DNA of 14,224 nucleotides from Verrucomicrobiia bacterium (GTDB lineage: Bacteria; Verrucomicrobiota; Verrucomicrobiia; Opitutales; Opitutaceae), in NCBI GenBank assembly GCA_030424825.1, contig JAUHWE010000041.1, positions 1 to 14,224 on the forward strand, given 5' to 3'. Below the pieces are notes generated by a model, which had not been told where the DNA came from, did no database searches, and saw only the letters and a program-made list of their open reading frames with translations. Shown in pieces: positions 1-6,714 of the stretch; the first letter of the stretch is position 1, and each line of letters opens with the position of its first letter. The position numbers and the translations under genes were made by a program.

Positions 1-1169
1 AAGGATGCGGCGAGTCGCATGGCGAGGAAGGCGTAGAAGAAGGAGCTCGTCAGTGATATGCCGAAATAGAGTGGATCGAAAAGATTCCCGAATATTTGCT
101 TCATAGTGAGAGATATGTTTAATATCGGGATGAATGCGGTGTAGATATGCGTTTCTGCTCCCAGCACGGTCGAAAGCACTGCGGGAAGAATCACGACCGC
201 GAAAAAGGGGAGGATGTAGGTTTGAGCCTCTTTTTGGTTTCGGGCGAAACTGGAGATCACCAAAAGGAGAGAGGAAGTGAATAGCGCGAGGGGGATAACT
301 ATGAGCATCATCCAGAGCACCGATACGAAGTTGATTGAAATACTGTCTCCAGCCATTTCCTTGAAAAATTCGAGCCCGAAAGCGATAGGGGCGATGATTC
401 CTGTGATGGCACAACAGGAAGCGATAAAGCTTATAGTCAGGATTGTCAAAAGCTTGCCTGTGACGATTTCGTATCGGGATGCGGGTGACACGAGCAGTGT
501 TTCCATCGTGCCTCGTTCTTTTTCTCCGGCACAGAGATCGAACGCGGTTTGAATTCCGCCAAACGCGGCACTCATTACTATGATGTAGGGAAGGAAAAGT
601 CCGAGCACAAAGGTACCTGCCGACGAGCCCGCTGCGATGTTAGTTGTCTCAACCTTGGTTGGCTGAGCGAAGTTTTCAGATAGATTAGCCGCTTCGATTC
701 GATCGGCTAGGGCTTCTTTGTCGAATTTTCCAATAAAGTTCCTGAGTCGGGACTGCGCGTATTGCGAGTTCTCGTTGGCAAAGTTGTAGAGTATTTCCAG
801 GGGAGCAGAATTGTTGGAGGAGAATTCGGTTTGGGCGTTTTCACTAATGATAAGTGCGGCTCTAATCGTTCGGTCTTCGATTGCTTGCTTGGCGGCCTCG
901 CGGGAATCGAGTTCATGTATATTGAAGCCCTCATCCGCTTTGAGCCGATTGGCGAGGCCAGGGAAGGCCGATTGCTCAACGATTCCGATCTCAACGATAG
1001 AGGCTTGCTTATCTATTTCCTTTTTGCCGGCGAAGAAGAGTACAGTACCAATTAGCAGAGGCGTGACGAGTAGTGGTGAAACGATTACGCCAAGGATGAC
1101 CCGCTTGTCGCGAAATGTTTCCCGTATCTCCTTAAGGAATACGGTAGAGGTTAAAGAGGTTCTAGGCAT
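1..1169 (-). CDS. ABC-2 type transporter permease, NatB-like (C-terminus cut by window edge)
   Basis: Membrane subunit of an ABC exporter. The reading frame is open from the ATG at 1169 (minus) to base 1, about 389 codons without a stop. Since NatB-type permeases are usually near 400 residues, only a short tail seems missing. It begins with a cytoplasmic segment carrying KEIRETFRDKR, then a first hydrophobic helix (about residues 25-48), a soluble extracytoplasmic region of about 130 residues, and several C-terminal hydrophobic segments. The motif CAGEKERGTMETLLVSPASR at about residues 200-220 is the hallmark of NatB/ABC-2 permeases. The start is well supported: GGAGG (plus-strand 1176-1180) lies 6 nt upstream of the ATG. 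The gene overlaps the 3' end of the ATPase gene by 8 bp, implying translational coupling. In Bacillus the NatAB pair exports sodium, but the substrate here cannot be read from sequence. Confidence 0.9.
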   Translation of the reverse strand, partial: MPRTSLTSTVFLKEIRETFRDKRVILGVIVSPLLVTPLLIGTVLFFAGKKEIDKQASIVEIGIVEQSAFPGLANRLKADEGFNIHELDSREAAKQAIEDRTIRAALIISENAQTEFSSNNSAPLEILYNFANENSQYAQSRLRNFIGKFDKEALADRIEAANLSENFAQPTKVETTNIAAGSSAGTFVLGLFLPYIIVMSAAFGGIQTAFDLCAGEKERGTMETLLVSPASRYEIVTGKLLTILTISFIASCCAITGIIAPIAFGLEFFKEMAGDSISINFVSVLWMMLIVIPLALFTSSLLLVISSFARNQKEAQTYILPFFAVVILPAVLSTVLGAETHIYTAFIPILNISLTMKQIFGNLFDPLYFGISLTSSFFYAFLAMRLAAS

Positions 1170-1911
1170 TTTCTGCCTCCATTCCATTTACGATTTTCAG
1201 GAAGGCTTTCTCGATCGACGCTTCGCCCGTCTGCGCGTGCAGCTCTTCAACGCTCCCCTCAGCGGCGACGATCCCTTTGTGGACGATGGCGACGTGGTCG
1301 CAAAGGCGCTCAACCTCGCTCATAATGTGGGTCGAGAAAACCACCGTTAGCGATTCCGCGCGGCATTGTTCGATAAACTCCATAATGGTTTGAGAGGTCA
1401 TTACATCGAGGCCGCTGGTAGGTTCATCGAAAACCATTACCGGGGGACTGTGTACGATGGACCGTGCGATGGAGACTCGCTGCTTTTGCCCCGTGGAGAG
1501 CTTGTCGCAACGACCGTTTTGGAATTCACCGATTTCGAGACGTTCTACAAGCTCGTCGATCCGATGCGTCAGCTCGGGGCCCCCCATGCCGTTGAGTTTT
1601 CCAAAATACTGGATCATCTCGCGAGCGGTCAAGCGACCATAGAGGGCGGTGCTTCCGGACAGGAATCCAATGTTTCTCCGGACTTCCTGAGGATTGTCAC
1701 GAATGCTGAAGCCCGCGATGGTGGCGGTTCCCCGAGTGGGCTCGAGTAGGGTGGCCAACATTCGCAACGTGGTGGTCTTGCCGGCCCCGTTCGCTCCGAG
1801 GAGGCCGAAAATCTTGCCCGGTTCACAAGTCAGGCTGACATTGGAGACCGCCTGAACGAGGCCGCGTTTCTTATCACGAAAGGTTTTGGTGAGGTTTTCG
1901 GCGACTATCAC
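1162..1911 (-). CDS. ABC transporter ATP-binding protein, NatA-like
   Basis: Cytoplasmic ATPase subunit (249 aa) that powers the permease encoded just downstream. The nucleotide-binding domain is complete: Walker A GANGAGKT (39-46), signature LSTGQ (138-142), Walker B VMVFDE (158-163) with the catalytic Glu, D-loop SGLD, and H-loop His195 in STHIMSEVERLCD. The phrase MSEVERLCD and the short C-terminus are typical of NatA/CcmA-type subfamilies that pair with ABC-2 permeases. The start is a GTG at 1909-1911 with no clear ribosome-binding site; I saw no in-frame ATG, GTG or TTG in the bases just upstream. The ten bases GCCGAAAACC occur twice around the start codon. It is probably the first gene of a two-gene operon transcribed leftward and divergently from ribBA. 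The exported substrate is unknown. Confidence 0.93.
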   Translation of the reverse strand: MIVAENLTKTFRDKKRGLVQAVSNVSLTCEPGKIFGLLGANGAGKTTTLRMLATLLEPTRGTATIAGFSIRDNPQEVRRNIGFLSGSTALYGRLTAREMIQYFGKLNGMGGPELTHRIDELVERLEIGEFQNGRCDKLSTGQKQRVSIARSIVHSPPVMVFDEPTSGLDVMTSQTIMEFIEQCRAESLTVVFSTHIMSEVERLCDHVAIVHKGIVAAEGSVEELHAQTGEASIEKAFLKIVNGMEAENA

Positions 1912-2205
1912 GGTTTTCGGCGTGTTGCTTGCGGTGAGAAAGGTGCGATCGAGAAATATTATCGAGATAAAAGCGTTCTTTGAGCGCTTCCGATAGGAAT
2001 GTTTTCGTCTGATTTTGGTAGAGCTTTAAGTTGTTGGTAGAGAATCTGATAGTTAGATGAACTTATTCCTGGTTGACGGTCTCTAGGGTGTGATTCACCA
2101 GTCGGATGAGCGTTTTCCGCAGAAAAAGGAAAAAAAGTGAGTGCATCTACTTAAGGAAGCGAGGTTGGGCACCGATAAACAGATCACGACGAAAATCATT
2201 AGACG

Positions 2206-2235
2206 TTTTTGTATTTTTGATATTGTTTCTATAAT
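2206..2235 (+). promoter_or_regulatory. Candidate sigma70-type promoter for ribBA
   Basis: A perfect TATAAT sits at 2230-2235, inside an AT-rich stretch. The upstream element is weak: TTTTTG at 2206-2211 gives an 18-nt spacer, and TTGTAT at 2209-2214 gives 15 nt. A TTGATA at 2217-2222 is too close (7 nt) to be the partner -35. Transcription would start near 2242, only a few bases before the hairpin at 2249-2284, leaving an mRNA leader of about 108 nt before the chosen ribBA start. Confidence 0.5.
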
Positions 2236-2248
2236 TAGATGGATTGTT

Positions 2249-2284
2249 AAAAGGCAGGGCTTTTGAACGAGGCCCTGCTTTTTT
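2249..2284 (+). terminator. Terminator-like hairpin in the ribBA leader (possible attenuator)
   Basis: The arms GCAGGGC (2254-2260) and GCCCTGC (2272-2278) pair perfectly around an 11-nt loop. The stem is extended by a G-T pair and by flanking A and T runs, and six T follow (2279-2284). This is the form of a Rho-independent terminator reading rightward. It stands upstream of the ribBA start and just downstream of the consensus -10 box, so it would either attenuate ribBA transcription or act as a 5' stem-loop. No riboswitch aptamer was recognised beside it. Confidence 0.55.
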
Positions 2285-2350
2285 ATGCTCGGATCCCTTG
2301 TGCGAATCCCGTGTATCGAGTTGTCATTGCTAAGACTTGCGTTTCACTGA
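2285..2350 (+). CDS. Possible 21-codon leader ORF overlapping the ribBA start
   Basis: An ATG directly after the T-run opens a short frame encoding MLGSLVRIPCIELSLLRLAFH. It ends in TGA at 2348-2350, whose last base is the first base of the ribBA ATG (TGATG). Such overlap is a classic arrangement for translational coupling, and ribBA itself has no visible Shine-Dalgarno motif. Against it: the little ORF also lacks a ribosome-binding site, and a 21-codon frame can occur by chance. An alternative reading is that ribBA starts upstream at the in-frame TTG at 2263, but that codon lies inside the hairpin loop. Confidence 0.25.
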   Translation: MLGSLVRIPCIELSLLRLAFH

Positions 2351-3453
2351 TGGCCAGAATGAGTCAGATCGAAGAAGAAATCGCGTTCGACAGCGTCGAG
2401 GAGGCAATTGAGGAAATTGCGGCGGGTCGGCCCGTTATTGTGACCGATGACGAGTCGCGGGAGAACGAGGGCGATCTGATCGTCGCGGCCTCAAAAGTGA
2501 CTCCGGAGGTGGTGAATATGATGATTCAGCACGCTCGGGGACTCATTTGCGCCCCTTGCACGGGGCATCACTTGCAGCGTCTTGGGATCAATAGGATGGT
2601 CGATGAGAACCGGGAGGCCCATAAGACCGACTTTACCATTTCCATCGATGCGGCGGAAGGGATCACAACCGGAATCAGTGCCTATGACCGCTTTCGGACG
2701 CTTAAACTCTTAGGCAACCCCGATATTTCGCCGGACGAATTTGTCCAGCCCGGTCATATTTTTCCGTTGAAAGCAAGGGACGGGGGCGTTCTGGAGCGAG
2801 CGGGTCATACGGAAGCCGCGATTGATCTGGCCTCCCTGGCGGGTCTGTTTCCTTGCGCGGCTATTTGCGAGATTCTAAATGATGACGGCTCGATGGCGCG
2901 AATTCCGGAACTTCATGCCTTCAAATTGAAGTTTGGGCTCAAAATGATCTCGATCGCCGCGCTGATCGAATATCGCCGCAAGCGGGATAAGCTTGTTGAG
3001 GAAATTCGCGAGATGCCCTTCGAGAGTGAATTTGGATCGTTTCGTCTCAAGGTATTCCGAAGCAAGCTCGACCATTTTGAGCATTACGCGCTTCTTTCCG
3101 GGAAAATTGGGCCGGAACCCACGCTTGTCCGTGTGCACGCGGAAAATCTGTTTACGGACCTGTTTCGCAAAACCGGAGGTCAGGGGAGTGATTCGTTGCC
3201 AAAAGCGCTCACGCGAATCGGCAAGGAAGGATGTGGGGCGGTGGTTTTCATTAGCCGCCCTGACAATGGGCTTTCCCAGATTGTCGATTCTGCCGGAAAG
3301 CCGGGCGACATGGGCTTGCGAGACTATGGGATTGGGGCCCAGATTCTAGTGGCGCTCGGATTACAGAAGATCCGGCTTCTCTCTAACACGAGCCGGAATG
3401 TGGTCGGACTGGATGGGTATGGTCTCGAGATTGTGGAGCAGGTGACCTTGTGA
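2350..3453 (+). CDS. ribBA: 3,4-dihydroxy-2-butanone 4-phosphate synthase with degenerate GTP cyclohydrolase II-like domain (RibBX-like)
   Basis: Riboflavin biosynthesis, cytoplasmic, 367 aa from this start. Residues about 10-215 are a complete DHBP synthase, which converts ribulose 5-phosphate to DHBP and formate: acidic DDESRENEGD (33-42), PGHIFPL (135-140) and RAGHTEAAID (150-159) are all intact. Residues about 222-367 align with GTP cyclohydrolase II by FGSFRLKVF, VRVH, LRDYGIGAQIL and the C-terminal GLDGYGLEIVEQV pattern. However, the three zinc cysteines (normally ECL and RCDCG) are absent: ENL stands at 265-267 and no C-x-C follows. The EGRG catalytic segment is replaced by PDNG, and about 30 residues are missing after it. 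GTP cyclohydrolase activity is therefore unlikely. This matches the RibBX type described in Proteobacteria, so a separate ribA should exist elsewhere. ATG 2350 is chosen over TTG 2263; ATG 2359 is also possible. First gene of ribBA-ribH-nusB-ftsY. Confidence 0.9.
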   Translation: MARMSQIEEEIAFDSVEEAIEEIAAGRPVIVTDDESRENEGDLIVAASKVTPEVVNMMIQHARGLICAPCTGHHLQRLGINRMVDENREAHKTDFTISIDAAEGITTGISAYDRFRTLKLLGNPDISPDEFVQPGHIFPLKARDGGVLERAGHTEAAIDLASLAGLFPCAAICEILNDDGSMARIPELHAFKLKFGLKMISIAALIEYRRKRDKLVEEIREMPFESEFGSFRLKVFRSKLDHFEHYALLSGKIGPEPTLVRVHAENLFTDLFRKTGGQGSDSLPKALTRIGKEGCGAVVFISRPDNGLSQIVDSAGKPGDMGLRDYGIGAQILVALGLQKIRLLSNTSRNVVGLDGYGLEIVEQVTL

Positions 3454-3556
3454 TTTAGATCGTGTCGAGCAGGCGATTTGCGATAATTTCTAATTCCGAC
3501 TTTACATGGTTGAGCATCAGGCTCATTCCCGTGTCTCTTCTCACCTTGTTCTTAAA

Positions 3557-4027
3557 ATGAGCCGCTTATCGCCAGAACCCTCAAACATTGACGGATCCGA
3601 TTTTAGAATCGCGATTGTAGCCGCTCGCTATAACCAGATATACGTGGATGGTTTGTTGTCCGGGGTACAGTCAGCCTTGTGGGAAGCGGGGGTCTCGGAG
3701 GACAAGATTGTCATAGAGCGCGTTCCTGGCTCAAACGAACTGCCCATTGCCGTTCAGCTGGTCGCCGGCAAAGGGCGTTTCGATGTGATTGTCGCCTTGG
3801 GCGTGATCATTGCGGGAGGGACAAAGCACTTTGAAATGGTGGCGGATTCCTCGAATATGGGACTGCAGCAAGTCGCGCTGGCATCCGGCATTCCGGTCGT
3901 GAATGGTGTAATCGTTGGAGACAACGAGGACCAGGTCAGGGAGCGCTGCGTGGGGTCGATCCCCAAAGGGATTGAGTTTGGCCAGTGCGCTCTGGAAATG
4001 GCGCAATTGCGTCGCGAATACAGTTAA
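3557..4027 (+). CDS. ribH: 6,7-dimethyl-8-ribityllumazine synthase
   Basis: Penultimate enzyme of riboflavin synthesis: it condenses DHBP, the product of the preceding gene, with the ribitylamino-pyrimidine, usually as an icosahedral or pentameric assembly. The 156-aa protein has the family pattern in order: IAIVAARYNQ near the N-terminus, VPGSNELPIAVQ, VALGVIIAGGTKHFE, VADSSNMGLQQVAL, IPVVNGVI and KGIEFGQCALEMAQL at the end. The catalytic His of the HFE segment and the phosphate-contacting Arg and Lys near the C-terminus appear present. The usual IRGxT segment reads IAGGT, so the Arg there is Ala. ATG 3557 is preferred because the conserved strand begins about 17 residues after it; an in-frame ATG at 3506 would add 17 residues of no family character. 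Neither has a clear ribosome-binding site. It lies about 100 nt after ribBA and 6 nt before nusB. Confidence 0.92.
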   Translation: MSRLSPEPSNIDGSDFRIAIVAARYNQIYVDGLLSGVQSALWEAGVSEDKIVIERVPGSNELPIAVQLVAGKGRFDVIVALGVIIAGGTKHFEMVADSSNMGLQQVALASGIPVVNGVIVGDNEDQVRERCVGSIPKGIEFGQCALEMAQLRREYS

Positions 4028-4033
4028 CAGCCC

Positions 4034-4483
4034 ATGTCGGAAACGAAAAAACCGCAGCGCCGAATGTGCCGCATCGCTTGCATGCAGTTCCTTTACTCTT
4101 GGTCGATTAATCATCCGGAGGACATCGATGAAGATCTGAGGGTCTTCTACGAGGACCAGGAAGAGGAGCGTGATTACTATGCGTTTGCGGATGAACTGAT
4201 TTTTGGAGTGATCGAGAATCTTGACGCCATTGATGAAAAGATCCGGGAAATCGCCAATAACTGGGATTTCGATCGCATCGCGAAAATCGACCTGTCAATC
4301 TTGCGGATGGCGATTTACGAATTGCTGTTCCGAAAGGATATTCCGCCAGTGGTCACCATCAACGAGGCCATTGATTTGAGTAAGCTGTATTCGTCGGAAG
4401 AGTCGCGGCGATTCGTAAACGGGATCCTGGACAAGCTTCGTGGGCAATTGAATCGACCGTCCCGGCAGGCGAGCTGGGATTGA
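4034..4483 (+). CDS. nusB: Transcription antitermination factor NusB
   Basis: All-helical RNA-binding protein (149 aa, normal length) that pairs with S10/NusE on boxA RNA in rRNA antitermination complexes. Recognisable family features are the N-terminal RRMCRIACMQFLYSW (compare the usual R-x-A-x-Q-x-LY), the central NNWDFDRIAKIDLSILRMAIYELL, then IPPVVTINEAIDLSKLYS and the C-terminal SRRFVNGILDKL. The start ATG follows the ribH stop after six bases and is the only sensible start, though no Shine-Dalgarno motif precedes it; translation probably depends on reinitiation after ribH. The ribH-nusB pairing is widespread in bacteria, which supports both calls. An acidic insert (EDQEEERDYY, about residues 41-50) lies before the conserved core. 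Confidence 0.95.
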   Translation: MSETKKPQRRMCRIACMQFLYSWSINHPEDIDEDLRVFYEDQEEERDYYAFADELIFGVIENLDAIDEKIREIANNWDFDRIAKIDLSILRMAIYELLFRKDIPPVVTINEAIDLSKLYSSEESRRFVNGILDKLRGQLNRPSRQASWD

Positions 4484-4546
4484 GGATCAAGTGGAATGTC
4501 ATTTCGGTATTGGCCGGACCCTATAAATCTCTAGTTCGATTAGACT

Positions 4547-5479
4547 ATGCTTTCGCTTTTCAAGAAATTCAAAGAAGGGCTTTCGAAATCCGCTAAGAAC
4601 ATCGCTGATAAAACGGGTGGAATCTTTCGGCGCGCGAAACTGGATGCGTCGACGATTGAGGAACTCGAAGAAGCGCTGTATGCCGCAGATTTTGGATACG
4701 AAACGACGGAAGAGATTGTCGAAGAGACAAAAGTAGCCTACAAGAAGGACAAGGAATTGCGCGGTCAGGACGTCGCTAAAATCGGATCTGCCGTGCTGCG
4801 ACGCGTGTTAGAAGGTTCAGAAGGGACGATTGAATTCAGAGAAGATCGGCCCACCGTGATTTGCCTGATCGGGGTCAATGGCTCCGGGAAGACGACCACC
4901 ACGGCGAAGCTGGGAAGCCAATGCAAGGCCGAGGGAAGGCAAGTCTTGGTGGCCGCGTGCGATACGTTTCGAGCGGCCGCGATCGAACAGTTGAAAGAGT
5001 GGACGAATCGGTTGGATCTCGAGATCGTCTCCGGTGAGCGTGGGGCGGATGCGGCCGCGGTCGCTTACGATGCGTGGCAGGCGGCCAAGAGCCGAGGGAA
5101 GGATACGTTGATCATCGATACAGCTGGACGTCTCCACACGAAGAGTAATTTGATGGACGAGTTGGCCAAAATCAGACGTGTTTTGCAAAAGCACGATGAA
5201 ACGGCTCCCCACTACAGTCTTTTGGTAGTCGATGGTAGTTTAGGATCGAATTCGATCGAGCAGGCTCGTGTCTTTCACGAGAAATTCGGTCTTGATGGTC
5301 TGATTGTCACCAAGCTTGACGGGACGAGCCGAGGGGGCTCGCTCGTCGGAATTTACCGCGAGTTGAAACTGCCCATCTATTTTCTGGGTTTCGGTGAGAA
5401 GGCGGAAGATTTGCAGGCGTATCAGATCGAAAATTACGTCAATGCAGTATTCGGGGTGGAAGAGGAAGTTTCCGCCTAG
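4547..5479 (+). CDS. ftsY: Signal recognition particle receptor FtsY
   Basis: Membrane-associated GTPase (310 aa) that docks SRP-ribosome complexes at the translocon. The N domain occupies about residues 1-100 and there is no long acidic A domain; the basic N-terminal helix MLSLFKKFKEGLSKS is likely the membrane-targeting segment. G-domain motifs are complete: P-loop GVNGSGKTTTTAKL (109-122), DTFRAAAIEQL (139-149), DTAGR (191-195), TKLDGTSRGG (255-264) and GFGEKAEDL (281-289). The segment that in most FtsY proteins reads DATTGQN is DGSLGSN here (229-235). Absence of the methionine-rich M domain rules out Ffh. The gene starts 63 nt after nusB; TATAAA at about 4520-4525 could hint at a local promoter, but no good -35 partner was seen. 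It ends the rightward cluster. Confidence 0.95.
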   Translation: MLSLFKKFKEGLSKSAKNIADKTGGIFRRAKLDASTIEELEEALYAADFGYETTEEIVEETKVAYKKDKELRGQDVAKIGSAVLRRVLEGSEGTIEFREDRPTVICLIGVNGSGKTTTTAKLGSQCKAEGRQVLVAACDTFRAAAIEQLKEWTNRLDLEIVSGERGADAAAVAYDAWQAAKSRGKDTLIIDTAGRLHTKSNLMDELAKIRRVLQKHDETAPHYSLLVVDGSLGSNSIEQARVFHEKFGLDGLIVTKLDGTSRGGSLVGIYRELKLPIYFLGFGEKAEDLQAYQIENYVNAVFGVEEEVSA

Positions 5480-5510
5480 GGACTCTAAAGAGCTCCGAGG
5501 CAAATAAGGT

Positions 5511-5573
5511 AGCGGGCGATCTCCGAGCGCCCATTTAGGGGTCGAGTTTGTGGGCGATCGGAGATCACTCGCT
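5511..5573. repeat. Long imperfect inverted repeat (stem-loop) after ftsY
   Basis: Two 22-base arms at 5511-5532 and 5552-5573 match as reverse complements at 19 of 22 positions around a 19-base loop; one of the three differences forms a G-T pair on the plus strand. No T-run follows, so it is not a standard intrinsic terminator. It sits between the convergent ftsY and DUF481 genes and could end or stabilise the ftsY transcript, or be one copy of a dispersed palindromic repeat. Confidence 0.7.
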
Positions 5574-5593
5574 ATCAGATTCAACTGCAGAGC

Positions 5594-5627
5594 AAAAAAA
5601 ACGCCTCCGCTCTAAAGTCGGAGACGT
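5594..5627 (-). terminator. Rho-independent terminator of the DUF481 gene
   Basis: Read on the minus strand, arms ACGTCTCCG and CGGAGGCGT (9 bp, one G-T pair; plus-strand 5619-5627 and 5601-5609) close a 9-base loop and are followed by a run of eight T. It begins 25 bases after the stop codon of the DUF481 gene. Confidence 0.88.
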
Positions 5628-5652
5628 TCTGAAAATCTGGATTAAGCAGGAT

Positions 5653-6714
5653 CTACTTCCAGTTTAGAACCATGCGAATGTAGTACGTCGTATCGAGTTC
5701 CTTCTTTCCGCTTAGATCCGCATCGCTGTCGTAGTCGTTGGCGAATCCAATTCGCAAGCTGTATTGCTCGGCTTTCAATGGAAGGTCGAGAGCGGTGTCT
5801 TGGTAGAGACGGAAGCTGCCAAAGTCCTCGATGGTCGGCGTAAACTTGATGCGATTGACCAGTCTGCCCCACTTGAGGGTTTCCTTGTGCTCCAGACCAA
5901 AGTCTAGACTGGCGGCATTGAGCTGCTCACGAACGGGAGTCGAGAACTGGCTATAGTCTTCAAACCGGTAACCGAGACCGCCACGTATGTTGAGGAACCT
6001 AGATTCAGTATTGGTTACGGTATATCCAAAACCGGCTGCGGTGGTGACGAATATGTCCGTATCCTTGATGACGTCGCGACCGAGCTCACTGCTAATGTAC
6101 CAGTTCCAATCGTCGTTGATCTGATTCGAATAGTCGACTCCTACACGCGCGTCGTCCGCACTTTTAGATCCGTCGGTTTCTTCGAAGTTCGCCCTCGTGT
6201 AGAAGGCCAATTTGTCATCGACGCCTTGCAGGGTGGCACGGAAGCTCATTCCGAATCCTGTGCTGTCTGAATTCCCGCTTTTACCCGTCATGTCCAAAGC
6301 CGCTTCGTAGGCCCATTTGCGTCTGAGTTCGGCCATTTTTGTGTCCTGGCGAACTTGTGTAGGGCTCTTTGTCCCGGGCTGCCAGCTTTCCTGAACCTTG
6401 TCGACTGACGTGGTCAGCTCACCGTCGGGCGTCTGGATCTTCAGTCCTCCCGAAGGCCCACCTGTGACGACTCCAGAATAAGAGGAACCTCCTTCGATCG
6501 AAACGAAAATAGGTTCGTCCGTGGTCATTTGCTCGACTTGGGCCTGTTCGACTACGATGTCTCCCGCAAAATCGGTCGAAACTTTAATCTTTCCGCCGTC
6601 GATTTCCTGGATCTTCCCCACGATGGTGGAGCCCGATTTCGTAACGATAACGTCTCCGATCGAGGAAGCCGCAAGTAAGATGACTGCAGAGATAGAAGCT
6701 AGTAGTTTATTCAT
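5653..6714 (-). CDS. DUF481 (YdiY-like) outer-membrane beta-barrel protein
   Basis: Predicted secreted outer-membrane protein of 353 aa. It has a Sec-type signal peptide: Met-Asn-Lys, a hydrophobic stretch to about residue 17, then small residues. Residues about 20-110 form a strand-rich, acidic N-terminal region (SGSTIVGKIQEIDGGKIKV and similar), which resembles repeats found before DUF481 barrels. From about residue 130 on there are alternating amphipathic strands rich in Tyr, Trp, Phe, Asp and Asn, and the protein ends in a barrel-type strand, IRMVLNWK. This layout fits the DUF481 family, whose molecular function is not established. Single gene with its own terminator at 5594-5627, convergent with ftsY and divergent from cysE. 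The ATG is preceded only by a weak AAAG. The membership call is from pattern, not from a profile search. Confidence 0.8.
   Translation of the reverse strand: MNKLLASISAVILLAASSIGDVIVTKSGSTIVGKIQEIDGGKIKVSTDFAGDIVVEQAQVEQMTTDEPIFVSIEGGSSYSGVVTGGPSGGLKIQTPDGELTTSVDKVQESWQPGTKSPTQVRQDTKMAELRRKWAYEAALDMTGKSGNSDSTGFGMSFRATLQGVDDKLAFYTRANFEETDGSKSADDARVGVDYSNQINDDWNWYISSELGRDVIKDTDIFVTTAAGFGYTVTNTESRFLNIRGGLGYRFEDYSQFSTPVREQLNAASLDFGLEHKETLKWGRLVNRIKFTPTIEDFGSFRLYQDTALDLPLKAEQYSLRIGFANDYDSDADLSGKKELDTTYYIRMVLNWK

Larger units (their letters stand above)
1912..2349. other. Gene-free divergent intergenic region between natA-like gene and ribBA
   Basis: About 440 bases with no convincing protein gene apart from a possible 21-codon leader ORF at its right end. 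Visible contents are a small stem-loop at 1971-1989 (8-bp stem with one G-T pair, TTT loop), a consensus -10 box at 2230-2235, and a terminator-like hairpin at 2249-2284. Bases 2071-2110 contain GGTTGACGGT and AGTCGGATGAG, which resemble the 3' half of the FMN riboswitch consensus, but the characteristic 5' half is not visible upstream. I found no tRNA. Confidence 0.6.

Noticed and set aside
811..1350. 179-aa plus-strand ORF
   Set aside because: It runs antisense across the junction of the NatB-like and NatA-like genes, both strongly supported on the other strand.
1366..1749. 127-aa plus-strand ORF
   Set aside because: Entirely antisense to the ATPase gene, with no family pattern; a frame shadow.
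1971..1989. Small hairpin as terminator on the minus strand
   Set aside because: It lies upstream of the NatA-like gene with only a short TTTTAT tail on that strand; the 8-bp stem could be chance.
2071..2110. Resemblance to the 3' half of an FMN riboswitch (GACGGT ... AGTCGGATGAG) upstream of ribBA
   Set aside because: The strongly conserved 5' half (AGGGTGAAATTCCC-like, ACCGGCGGT, AAGCCCGCGA) is not found in 1912-2070, and the candidate promoter lies downstream of the match. A covariance-model scan (RF00050) would decide.
2263..2349. N-terminal extension of ribBA from a TTG codon
   Set aside because: The TTG lies in the loop of the terminator-like hairpin with no ribosome-binding site, and the added 29 residues do not look like DHBP synthase.
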